Assembly (NCBI GenBank): GCA_025351875.1
Contig: JANXVA010000530.1
Location: 1 to 48,284 of the forward strand
Length of the DNA: 48,284 bases
Direction: 5' to 3'
DNA from: Myxococcales bacterium
GTDB taxonomy: Bacteria > Myxococcota_A > Polyangia > Polyangiales > Polyangiaceae
Part shown: one piece after another, positions 39,445 through 47,675 of the stretch
Position numbering within the stretch: position 1 is the stretch's first letter
Layout: each line of letters starts with the position of its first letter
The notes under the pieces: generated by a model
The model's input: the letters and a program-made list of their open reading frames with translations, nothing else
Database searches by the model: none
What the model was told of the DNA's origin: nothing
Translations under genes and position numbers: made by a program

Positions 39445-40896
39445 ATGGATCCCGTCCGGAGCGACTCCGTCGTCACCGCCCTCGCACGCATCCGCGACTC
39501 GATCCGCCCGGACCTCGTGTCGCAGGAGGCTTCGGAGCTCACGGAGTACGGCCGCGACTGGACGCGGGTGATCGCGCCTGCGCCGAGCGCCATCGCCTTC
39601 CCGCGCACCACCGAGGAGGTGTCGAAGCTCCTCGCGATCTGCGACGAGGAGGGCGTCGCGATCGTCCCCTCGGGCGGCCGCACCGGCCTCGCCGGGGGCG
39701 CCGTCGCGGCTCGCGGCGAGATCGTCCTGTCGCTCGCCCGCATGCGGCGGATGGAGGAGGTGGATCTCCTCGGAGGCACCGTGCGCGTGCAGGCCGGCGC
39801 GATCACCGAGGCTGTGCACGAGCACTGCGCGCCCCACGGGCTCACGTGGCCTGTCGACTTCGCCTCGAAGGGGTCGAGCACCGTCGGCGGCAACATCGCA
39901 ACCAACGCCGGCGGCGTGAGGGTGATCCGCTACGGGCTCACGCGTCAGTGGGTCCTCGGGCTCGAGGTCGTGCTCGCGTCCGGCAAGGTCCTCGAGATCG
40001 GCGGCGCCCTCGAGAAGAACAACACCGGGCTCGATCTCCGCCAGCTCTTCATCGGCAGCGAGGGCACGCTCGGCGTCATCACCGAGGCCACCCTCAAGCT
40101 CGGGCGCGTGCCCGGGGCCACTGCGGTGATGCTGCTCGGTGTCTCGGACGTCGCCTCGGTCCTCTCGCTGTTCCGGCACGCACGCTCGGGCCCGTTCACG
40201 CTCGCCGCCTACGAGTTCTTCTCCCAGCGCTGCCTCGACCGCGTGCTCTCGCACCGCAAGCTTCGCCCGCCGATCGCCGAGCCCTGCGCGTACTACGTCC
40301 TCGTCGAGGCCGAGGGCGACGGCGCGACCGAGGCGGCTCTCGTGGCTGAGGGCTCCGCGCGCCTGCTCGAGAGGCTCGAGCCGTGGATCACGTCCGTGTT
40401 CGAGTCGGGTCTCGCGAAGGACGGCACGCTCGCCCAGCACAGCACGCAGGCTCGCGACCTGTGGGCGCTCCGCGAAGGGATCAGCGAGAGCCTCAGCGCG
40501 ACCGGCCTTCCCCACAAGAACGACATCGCGCTCCCCATCGCCGCCCTCGATGCCTTCTGCGCCGAGCTCGACGACGTGTTCGCGCGCCGCTACCCGGGCT
40601 GGGAGATCTGCCTCTTCGGTCACGTCGGTGACGGCAACCTCCACATCAACGTGATGAAGCCCGACGCCATGGAGCGCGAGGAGTTCTTCGCGAAGACGAA
40701 GGAGGCCGATCGCGATCTCTTCGCGCTCGTGCAGCGCCATCACGGGAGCATCTCGGCCGAGCACGGCATCGGCATCCTGAAGAAGCCGTACCTTGGGTAC
40801 TCGCGGAGCGAGACCGAGATGGAGGTGATGCGTGGCGTCAAGCGGGTGCTCGATCCGAAGAGCACGTTGAACCCCGGCAAGGTCATCGACGTCTGA
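39445..40896 (+). CDS. FAD-linked 2-hydroxyacid oxidase, GlcD-like
   Basis: The 483-residue protein has an FAD PCMH domain (PSGGRTGLAGG at 75-85, SSTVGGNIATNAGG, LRQLFIGSEGTLGVITEAT) and a vanillyl-alcohol/GlcD-type cap with HVGDGNLHIN and HGIG near the C-terminus. It fits D-lactate or glycolate dehydrogenases and D-2-hydroxyglutarate dehydrogenase. SerA, which can make 2-hydroxyglutarate as a side product, lies 1.3 kb away on the other strand; D-2-hydroxyglutarate is thus a reasonable substrate, but this is inference. The TGA overlaps the next gene's ATG. Confidence 0.9.
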   Translation: MDPVRSDSVVTALARIRDSIRPDLVSQEASELTEYGRDWTRVIAPAPSAIAFPRTTEEVSKLLAICDEEGVAIVPSGGRTGLAGGAVAARGEIVLSLARMRRMEEVDLLGGTVRVQAGAITEAVHEHCAPHGLTWPVDFASKGSSTVGGNIATNAGGVRVIRYGLTRQWVLGLEVVLASGKVLEIGGALEKNNTGLDLRQLFIGSEGTLGVITEATLKLGRVPGATAVMLLGVSDVASVLSLFRHARSGPFTLAAYEFFSQRCLDRVLSHRKLRPPIAEPCAYYVLVEAEGDGATEAALVAEGSARLLERLEPWITSVFESGLAKDGTLAQHSTQARDLWALREGISESLSATGLPHKNDIALPIAALDAFCAELDDVFARRYPGWEICLFGHVGDGNLHINVMKPDAMEREEFFAKTKEADRDLFALVQRHHGSISAEHGIGILKKPYLGYSRSETEMEVMRGVKRVLDPKSTLNPGKVIDV

Positions 40897-42155
40897 TGCG
40901 CTCCGTCCTCGCAGGAGCCTTCGTTCTCGCGATCACCGCCGCTCTGGCGTGCGAGAGCGCCACGGGTGACCAGGTGCCGGTGCGAGCCGCGCCGCCGTCG
41001 CGGCACGCGGCGCTCCGCGAGGCGCTGACCACCGACGCGCGCGGGCTCTCGTTCGAAAACGGCGACTGGCTCGAGGATCTCGGGGACGCGCCGTTCTTCG
41101 GTCTCGCCTGGCTCGCGCGGCGTGCGGCCGACGGTCCGCTGCCTCCCGAGGATGCCGCACGGCTCGAGGCGTCGCTCGCCAGGGCACGCGTGCTGCTTGC
41201 TTCCGACTTGCTGAGCGGCGATCTCCAGGAGAAGGTGATGGCTGCGCTCGGCGTCATCGAGCATGTCGCTGCGGCGCACGAGCGTGGCGACAGCCCGGAT
41301 GTCGTGGCTGTCGACGCGTTCCTCGATCGGCTCGACCACCTCGTGGGCGGGCTCGGCGACTATCTCGCGGGCGTCGAGGATGCGAGCTGGGCGGTTCGCA
41401 CGTATGGACCGACGGCGGTGACGGCGCTCATCGCGCTCGTTCACGCGCAGTACGCACTGCTCGTCGACAACGACCTAACCGCGGCGCACCTCGAACGCGC
41501 GACCACGCTCGAGCAGAAGATCACCGATCGCGCGCTCCGCGATCTCGCTGATGCAACGACCGGCCGTTCGGCGCGCGGATACGCGTTCGGTCCGGGGCAC
41601 TCCGAGATCGACCTCTACCCGAACGTGTCGATGATCCTGCTCGAGGCGCGCCTCTTCCGGCTCACGAAGAACGAGACGTACCGGCTCCAGTCACGCGCGC
41701 TGTACGGCGCGATACAGGCGCTCAAGCTGTCGGATGTGCCGGCGCGCTACGCGTCGCCTTACGCGGCGGCGCTGCTCGGGGCAAAGACACGCGAGGTCGC
41801 GACGCTGTCGAGCCAGAATTATCTCGCGCTCGCGTTGATGTTGCTCTTCGAGATCACGGGCGAGGCTCGCTTCTCCGACGAGGCCGACCGCGTGCTCGAC
41901 GCGATCGAGACGATGCGTGGCCCGTGGTGCCTCGCGCAGGTCCACCACGAGGTCTGCGCGCCCGTGTGCGGCGCGGGGCGGGCGTGCGTGTCGATGGCGT
42001 GCACCGGCGACCGCTGCATGACCGGCCTCCTCCATCACGTCATCGACGGCCGCCTCGCCAACCCGAGCGATCCGACGCTCTTCTGCTCGGGATGCAACTT
42101 GCAAGCGCTGTACGTCATCGGCTACCGACGAGCCCTGGCCGGCGAAGCGTTCTGA
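40896..42155 (+). CDS. Helical lipoprotein of unknown function
   Basis: The 419-residue product has a lipobox (AALAC, Cys19) and a mature part that is mostly alpha-helical. A long region (about 225-330) has paired helices like an (alpha/alpha) toroid, for example SEIDLYPNVSMILLEARLF and SQNYLALALMLLF. Six or more Cys cluster near the end (CLAQVHHEVCAPVCG, CVSMACTGDRC, CSGCN), with His pairs, suggesting metal binding or disulfides. The start shares one base with the FAD oxidase stop (TGATG). It could be a processing or anchoring partner. Confidence 0.65.
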   Translation: MRSVLAGAFVLAITAALACESATGDQVPVRAAPPSRHAALREALTTDARGLSFENGDWLEDLGDAPFFGLAWLARRAADGPLPPEDAARLEASLARARVLLASDLLSGDLQEKVMAALGVIEHVAAAHERGDSPDVVAVDAFLDRLDHLVGGLGDYLAGVEDASWAVRTYGPTAVTALIALVHAQYALLVDNDLTAAHLERATTLEQKITDRALRDLADATTGRSARGYAFGPGHSEIDLYPNVSMILLEARLFRLTKNETYRLQSRALYGAIQALKLSDVPARYASPYAAALLGAKTREVATLSSQNYLALALMLLFEITGEARFSDEADRVLDAIETMRGPWCLAQVHHEVCAPVCGAGRACVSMACTGDRCMTGLLHHVIDGRLANPSDPTLFCSGCNLQALYVIGYRRALAGEAF

Positions 42156-42203
42156 CCCAGGAGCAGCCCGAGTCCGTGTGCTCTCGGATGTGCGCTCGCC
42201 CCC

Positions 42204-43445
42204 TCAGTACAGAATGCGCGTCTTGATCGACGAGCTCAGCTCGGCGATCGCCTTCCTCACGTCGTTCGCGACGTCCTTGTCGAGATCCATCACGAGGTAG
42301 CCGATCTGCGGATCGGTCGCGAGGATCTGTCCGAGGACGTTCGCGTTGCGATCGGACACCAGCTTGTTGATGTCACGCAGGACGCCGGGGACGTTCTTGT
42401 GCACGTTGAGAACGCGGTGCGTGCCTTCGAGCGGCGCGAGCTCGAGCTGTGGAAAGTTCACGGCGCCGACCGTCGCGCCGGTGTTCGTGAACCTGGTCAG
42501 CGAATTGGCGACCTCGCGGCCGATCGACTCCTGCGCCTCGGCCGTGGATCCGCCGATGTGTGGCGTGAGCACCACGTTCGCGAGGCCACGCATGACGTTC
42601 GTGAAGTCGTCGGAGTTGCTCTCGGGCTCTTGCGGGTAGACGTCGAGCGCCGCGCCGCCGAGCTTCTTGGCCTCGAGCGCGGCGGCGAGCGCGTCGAGAT
42701 CGACGACCGTGCCGCGGCTCAGGTTGATGAGGTAGGCGCCCTGCTTCATCTTGGCGATCTCGGCCTCGCCGATCATGCCCTTCGTCTGCGCCGTTTCCGG
42801 GACGTGCAGGGTGACGAAGTCGCTCGCCTCGAGGAGGGCATCGAGCGACTCGACAGCCTTGTTGTTGCCCATCGGGAGCGTCGTACGGATGTCGTGCGAG
42901 AGGACACGCATGCCCATCGCCTCGGCGAGGACGCCGACCTGCGAGCCGATGTGACCGTACCCGATGATGCCGAGCGTCTTGCCGCGGACCTCGAAGGAGT
43001 TGGTGGCGACCTTGCGCCACTTTCCCTCATGCACCTCGCGCGAGCGGTCCCCGAGCTGGCGCGCGAGCATCACGACCTCGCAGATGACGAGCTCGGCGAC
43101 GCTGCGCGTGTTGCTGAACGGCGCGTTGAAGACGGGGACGCCCGCCGCATTCGCAGCGACCAGATCGATCTGGTTCGTCCCGATGCAGAACGCGCCGACG
43201 GAGAGCAGCCGCTTGCCGGACTCGAGGGCGCGGCGCGTCACGTGCGTCTTGCTGCGGATGCCGAGGATGTGAACGCCCTCCTCGAGCTTCGCGCAGAGCT
43301 CGTCCTCCTTCAGCGCGCGCGGGAGCGCCTCGATGTGGAAGCCCTGGCCCCGGAAGATCTCGTGCGCACTCTCGTGGACGTTCTCCAGGAGCAAGACCTT
43401 GATCTCGCTCTTCGGGAACGACGTGGGAGGGGTGGACTTCGTCAT
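42204..43445 (-). CDS. serA: D-3-phosphoglycerate dehydrogenase
   Basis: The 413-residue protein is near-identical in length to E. coli SerA (410). It shows the N-terminal substrate domain with TKTHVTRRALE-like KTHVT, the NAD motif GIIGYGHIGSQ, catalytic Arg in NLSRGTVVD, Glu in PQEPES, His in TPHIGGST, and a C-terminal ACT domain (GVLRDINKLVSDRNANV) that gives serine feedback. It makes 3-phosphohydroxypyruvate, the first step of serine synthesis. The start at 43445 fits length; TAAGGT lies ten bases upstream. Confidence 0.95.
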   Translation of the reverse strand: MTKSTPPTSFPKSEIKVLLLENVHESAHEIFRGQGFHIEALPRALKEDELCAKLEEGVHILGIRSKTHVTRRALESGKRLLSVGAFCIGTNQIDLVAANAAGVPVFNAPFSNTRSVAELVICEVVMLARQLGDRSREVHEGKWRKVATNSFEVRGKTLGIIGYGHIGSQVGVLAEAMGMRVLSHDIRTTLPMGNNKAVESLDALLEASDFVTLHVPETAQTKGMIGEAEIAKMKQGAYLINLSRGTVVDLDALAAALEAKKLGGAALDVYPQEPESNSDDFTNVMRGLANVVLTPHIGGSTAEAQESIGREVANSLTRFTNTGATVGAVNFPQLELAPLEGTHRVLNVHKNVPGVLRDINKLVSDRNANVLGQILATDPQIGYLVMDLDKDVANDVRKAIAELSSSIKTRILY

Positions 43446-43455
43446 TTTTGCAGCG

Positions 43456-43461
43456 ACCTTA
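43456..43461 (-). promoter_or_regulatory. -10 TAAGGT before serA
   Basis: TAAGGT on the minus strand ends ten bases before the serA ATG, giving a leader of a few bases at most. Confidence 0.4.
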
Positions 43462-43603
43462 GCGGAGGAGCGCACCCCACCGCCAGCCCGAGAAGTTCTC
43501 GTGATCCCGTGCAGTTCCGCGCGTTGCTCCCAGCCGAGGGAGTTTGCCCCCACGGTATCCCACATTGGCGCACGTCCCGCTGGCTTGCTAAGAGATCGTC
43601 AGG

Positions 43604-45406
43604 ATGGCGGGGCGGACCAGGAAAAAGGCGCACGACGAGGCCGACGAGGTCGCCTCGATCCGGCGCTCGACGTCGGCGCTGAGGCCCACCTCCGACGACG
43701 CCCTGATCGGTCGCGCGCTCGGCGGTCGCCTCCTCATGATCGAGCCGATCGGCGCGGGCGCGTTCGGCTCCGTCTACCGCGCGCAGCACATGCACCTGTC
43801 GAAGCTGGTCGCCGTGAAGGTGCTGCACGCTCGCCTCCAGACCGACCCGACCGTGCGCGCTCGATTCCACGCCGAGGGCCGCGCGGCCAGCCTCCTCGAT
43901 CACGCGAACCTGGTCCGCGTCCTCGACTTCGGTGAGGAGCGTGACGGAACTCTGTGGCTTGCAATGGAGCTCCTCGAGGGCACCGAGCTCTCGCGGCTGC
44001 TCTCGAGCGCCCATCGGCTTCGCGTCGAGCACGCGGCCGAGCTGATGCTCCAGGTCACCGCCGGTCTGGCGCATGCGCACACGCATCACATCGTTCACGG
44101 CGACGTGAAACCTTCGAACGTCATCCTCGTTCGCCGCGCCGATGACGAGGGCGAGGAGCGCGAGCACGTGAAGCTCTGCGACTTCGGCGTCGTCCGCGGG
44201 ATGACAGGCACTGGCTCTCAGTCGAACCTCGGGACGCCGACGTACATGGCGCCGGAGCAGTGCCTCGGCGAGTCGATCGATGCGCGCAGTGACGTCTACG
44301 GCTGTGGCGTCATGTTCTACGAGCTCATCACCGGCACGCCGCCGTTCGTCGCCGCCGACGCGCAGGCGCTCATGCGGCAGCATCTGATTGTCCCGCCCGT
44401 CCCTCCGTCGGAGCGCTGTCCCGATCTCGACCCGCGCGTCGATGCGCTCGTGATGAAGGCGCTCGCGAAGGACCCGTCGAACCGCTTCGTGAACATGCGC
44501 GAGATGCGCCGCGCCTTCCGCGAGCTGCTCGTGGAACTCGGCGTCGAGATCCCGGCCTCGCTGCGGATCAGCACACTGCCGCCGTCGGCAAAGCCCGCCG
44601 CCGTCGACCAGAGCGGCGCCTATCCGGTCGCGATCGGGGAGCCCGACCCGTTCGCGCGGAGCAGCATCCTCGCGATGGACCCGCGGATGGCGACGGACAA
44701 GTCCGAGCTCAAGCCGGCTCGCACCCCGGTGAGCTCGGAGATCCGCGATCTCCGGCGCACCCCGCCGGCTCGCACGGTCGCCCCGCTGCGTGGGTCGGTC
44801 GCGCCTCCGCCGATGTCCCAGCTCAACGCGGAGGCCGCCGCGGCCGTCGCTCAGTTCCTCGCCGCACGAGAGACCGTCGTCGATCCGGAGAAGCGCTCGC
44901 TCGCGACGCTCCTCGCGGAGGGCGACATCGATGAGATTGCGGCGCGCGTGATGCAGCTGATGTCGCGATGCGACTCGTCGTCCGCGAGCGCGCTCACGCT
45001 CCTCGACGACCCAGCTCAGCTCGGTCCGCTCGCCGAAGCGCTCCTCGCTGACTCGGTGCTACCCACGCCATACCTCGAGCGGCTGCTCTCGCGTGCCGGT
45101 CTCGCCGGAGCGCGCGCGCTCTGGACGGCCCGGATCCGCAGGCCTGCGAACAAGGCGCGCCGCCTCCGGTTCGTCAGCTGGGTTCGCGCGATTGGTCGCC
45201 CCGCCGACGAGCTCCTTCGCAGCGCACTCGCCGATCTTTCGATCCGGGCGCCGTCGCAGGGACAGGCCGAATGCACCGAGGACCTCCTGCTCTCGCTGCC
45301 TCGCCCGATCGACGCACGGCTTGGCACCGCCATCGGGCCGTTCCTCGTGTCGCCGAGCGCGCGCATCCGTGAGCTCGCGGCCGCGGCCGTCACCCGCGCC
45401 GACTGA
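43604..45406 (+). CDS. Ser/Thr kinase with HGD loop
   Basis: The 600-residue protein has a kinase domain with a glycine loop GAGAFGSVY, Lys72, the C-helix Glu91 and [10 protein letters not shown] where Gly166 replaces the usual Arg of HRD; Asp167 and DFG (Asp193) remain. So it is a non-RD kinase that probably does not need activation-loop phosphorylation. Residues 320-415 are a Pro/Arg/Ser linker, and 415-600 are helical repeats of HEAT type. No transmembrane segment. It lies upstream of the acylase gene; their coupling is loose (31 bases). Confidence 0.88.
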   Translation: MAGRTRKKAHDEADEVASIRRSTSALRPTSDDALIGRALGGRLLMIEPIGAGAFGSVYRAQHMHLSKLVAVKVLHARLQTDPTVRARFHAEGRAASLLDHANLVRVLDFGEERDGTLWLAMELLEGTELSRLLSSAHRLRVEHAAELMLQVTAGLAHAHTHHIVHGDVKPSNVILVRRADDEGEEREHVKLCDFGVVRGMTGTGSQSNLGTPTYMAPEQCLGESIDARSDVYGCGVMFYELITGTPPFVAADAQALMRQHLIVPPVPPSERCPDLDPRVDALVMKALAKDPSNRFVNMREMRRAFRELLVELGVEIPASLRISTLPPSAKPAAVDQSGAYPVAIGEPDPFARSSILAMDPRMATDKSELKPARTPVSSEIRDLRRTPPARTVAPLRGSVAPPPMSQLNAEAAAAVAQFLAARETVVDPEKRSLATLLAEGDIDEIAARVMQLMSRCDSSSASALTLLDDPAQLGPLAEALLADSVLPTPYLERLLSRAGLAGARALWTARIRRPANKARRLRFVSWVRAIGRPADELLRSALADLSIRAPSQGQAECTEDLLLSLPRPIDARLGTAIGPFLVSPSARIRELAAAAVTRAD

Positions 45407-45425
45407 CGCCGGCCCGCGTCCGGGC

Positions 45426-45431
45426 TATAGG
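45426..45431 (+). promoter_or_regulatory. -10-like TATAGG, six bases before ATG
   Basis: TATAGG ends six bases before the ATG of the acylase gene, the same spacing as the other leaderless candidates. The last base is G, not T. Confidence 0.4.
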
Positions 45432-45437
45432 GCGACG

Positions 45438-47579
45438 ATGCAGCTCGCGGGACCGTGGGGCGAGATTCGTGTCGAGCGCGACGAGCTCGGTTACCCCACC
45501 ATCCACGCGAAGGATCTCGCCGAGGCGACGTGGGCTCGCGGCTACATGCACGCGACCGACCGGCTCGTTCAGGTCCACCTCGTGCTCGCGGCCGCCCGCG
45601 GTGAGCTGCTGTCGATCCTCGGTGAGCGCAAGTTCGCGCGCACCGTCGATCGCGCAGTGAGGGCGCTCGGTCTCGTCAACGGGCTCGACGGCTACGTCGC
45701 GAAGCTCCGTCCGGATACGCGCCGCTGGCTCGAGACGTACTGCGATGGCTTCAACGCGGGCGCCGCGCGTCGCGGTACCCCTTCGCTCCTCCGGCTGCTG
45801 GGCCGGCCCGTCGAGCTCTTCACGCCGAAGTCGGTGTTCACCGTCTATCGACTGGTCGCGTTCTTCGGCCTCACCTCGATGCAGCAGACCGCGGAGATGA
45901 TCATCGCCGAGCTCGTCGCGACCGGCGCACCGCAGGCGGTCTTCGATGCGCTCCTCGGCGACGCCGCCGAGGGCCTCGACCTCGCGAAGCTCAGCGAGCT
46001 ACGCATGCCTCCCGAATACGCGCTGCTCTCCGGCTCACACCTGGGCGGGTCGAATGCCTTCGCGATCTCGGGGCGCGTGAGCGCCTCGGGGAGCGCGCTG
46101 CTCATGGGCGAGTTTCACATGGAGGTGGGGCGCTTCCCGCCTGTGGTCTACGCGTCGCACGTGGAGTACGCGGACGGGACCTTCTATCAAGGACTCGGCA
46201 TCCCCGGCTTCGCGTGGAACTCGTCCGGTCGCAACGACATGTGCGCGTTCTCGTGCACGTTCGGTCATGGCGACAACGTCGACATCATCGCGGACCGCTG
46301 CAAGGACGAGAAGCACCTGGTGAACGGCGAATGGTTGCCGCTGACGAGGCGCGTCGAGCGCGTGCGCGTGCGCGGCCGTCGCGAGGCCGAGGCGTGGGTC
46401 TTCTACGACAACGAGTACGGCACGATCCTCGGTGACGCGTCCGTCGAGGGCACGTACCCATGCATCCGCTGGAGCGGGCACGGAGACATCGCCGGTGACG
46501 CCGACGCGGCGTTCGACGGTCTCGAGGTGACCACGGTCGAGCAGGGCATCGAGACGTTCAGGCGCTTCAACGTGGTGTCGCTCCAGAACGTCCTGGCGGA
46601 CTCGACGGGCGCCGTCGGCGACGTGCACTCGGGGCGCGTCGACGTGCGTCCCGCGGGCTGGTCGGGCGCGTATCCGCGCGCGGGCTGGGACCTCGCCAAT
46701 CGCTCGCCGCGCGCCGACGATGCCGCCCGGCCCGAACCGGGTCGCGGCGCGGATCGCGTCGTCGCCGCGAACCACCGACCGCCGGGCGAACGAGGCAAAC
46801 GCTGGTGCACGATGCCGGAGCCGAGCGAGCGCTTCGAACGCATCACGGAGCTCCTCGCGGGCGTGCGCGACCTCGACGGGATGGTGCGCGTCTCGTACGA
46901 CGAGTTCGATCGCTGTGCGGCTCGGCTGCTCGCCGCGTGGGCGCCGCTTCTCCCTGACGACGCCGAGTCGCGTGCGCTGGTGAAGTGGGGACCGGAGCAG
47001 CGCGATCGCTCTCAGCTCGGCCTCTTCCACGCGCTGCACGGTGAGGTGACGCGCGGCCTGCTCGAGCGGTCGATCGGGACGCAGCGCGCTGGCCGCATCA
47101 TGGACGAGCTCGGCGCGGCGCTCATCTTCCAGTACCACCTCGATCGCGTGCTCGCGCTCGAGCGGCCGGAGCTCCTGGACCTCGCGCAGCTCCGCGACCT
47201 GCTCTCACGCGCGTGGTCGCGCGCGAAGGACGGAAGCGCGCGCAAGGGGCTGCCGGTCGAGCGACGCTTCTTCGATCTCGTCACGCAGGGCAAGCTCGGG
47301 AGCGCGCTCGGCATGTGCAGCGCGCCCGTCGAGTTCCCTGGCGCGCCCTGCGCGCCCTTCCAGACGCGTAGTGTTCGCTTCGAGGACGAGTCGCTCGTGT
47401 TCGGTCCTGCCTTCCACTACGTGACCGACCTCGGCGAGCGCGGCGGCTGGTACCACGTGCCGGGCGGCGCGTCGGAGCGGCGCACAGGACCGGGCTACGG
47501 CAAGGGCCTTCCGCTGTGGGCCGAGGGGAGGTTCCTCCCGCTCGGGCCGGTGCGCGGAAGAGCGCCTCGCGCTTCGTAG
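45438..47579 (+). CDS. Penicillin acylase family Ntn-hydrolase
   Basis: The 713-residue protein has the Ntn-hydrolase cleavage site GGSNAFAISG with predicted N-terminal nucleophile Ser205 after autocleavage (alpha 204, beta 509 residues). A downstream ALLMGEFHMEV replaces the usual LLANDPHL of the family. WGEIRVERDELGYPTIHAKD and MHATDRL near the start are typical. No signal peptide is seen, unlike most penicillin or AHL acylases, which are periplasmic. Substrates in the family include beta-lactams, AHL quorum signals and cyclic lipopeptides. Confidence 0.87.
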   Translation: MQLAGPWGEIRVERDELGYPTIHAKDLAEATWARGYMHATDRLVQVHLVLAAARGELLSILGERKFARTVDRAVRALGLVNGLDGYVAKLRPDTRRWLETYCDGFNAGAARRGTPSLLRLLGRPVELFTPKSVFTVYRLVAFFGLTSMQQTAEMIIAELVATGAPQAVFDALLGDAAEGLDLAKLSELRMPPEYALLSGSHLGGSNAFAISGRVSASGSALLMGEFHMEVGRFPPVVYASHVEYADGTFYQGLGIPGFAWNSSGRNDMCAFSCTFGHGDNVDIIADRCKDEKHLVNGEWLPLTRRVERVRVRGRREAEAWVFYDNEYGTILGDASVEGTYPCIRWSGHGDIAGDADAAFDGLEVTTVEQGIETFRRFNVVSLQNVLADSTGAVGDVHSGRVDVRPAGWSGAYPRAGWDLANRSPRADDAARPEPGRGADRVVAANHRPPGERGKRWCTMPEPSERFERITELLAGVRDLDGMVRVSYDEFDRCAARLLAAWAPLLPDDAESRALVKWGPEQRDRSQLGLFHALHGEVTRGLLERSIGTQRAGRIMDELGAALIFQYHLDRVLALERPELLDLAQLRDLLSRAWSRAKDGSARKGLPVERRFFDLVTQGKLGSALGMCSAPVEFPGAPCAPFQTRSVRFEDESLVFGPAFHYVTDLGERGGWYHVPGGASERRTGPGYGKGLPLWAEGRFLPLGPVRGRAPRAS

Positions 47580-47675
47580 TCACGTGGGCAGCGTGACGGG
47601 GCGGCCAGAAACACCGGCGCCGTTGGGCGCGACGAATTCGTTGAATCGCTCGCGTTGGAGGTCGTCCAAGGGCGG

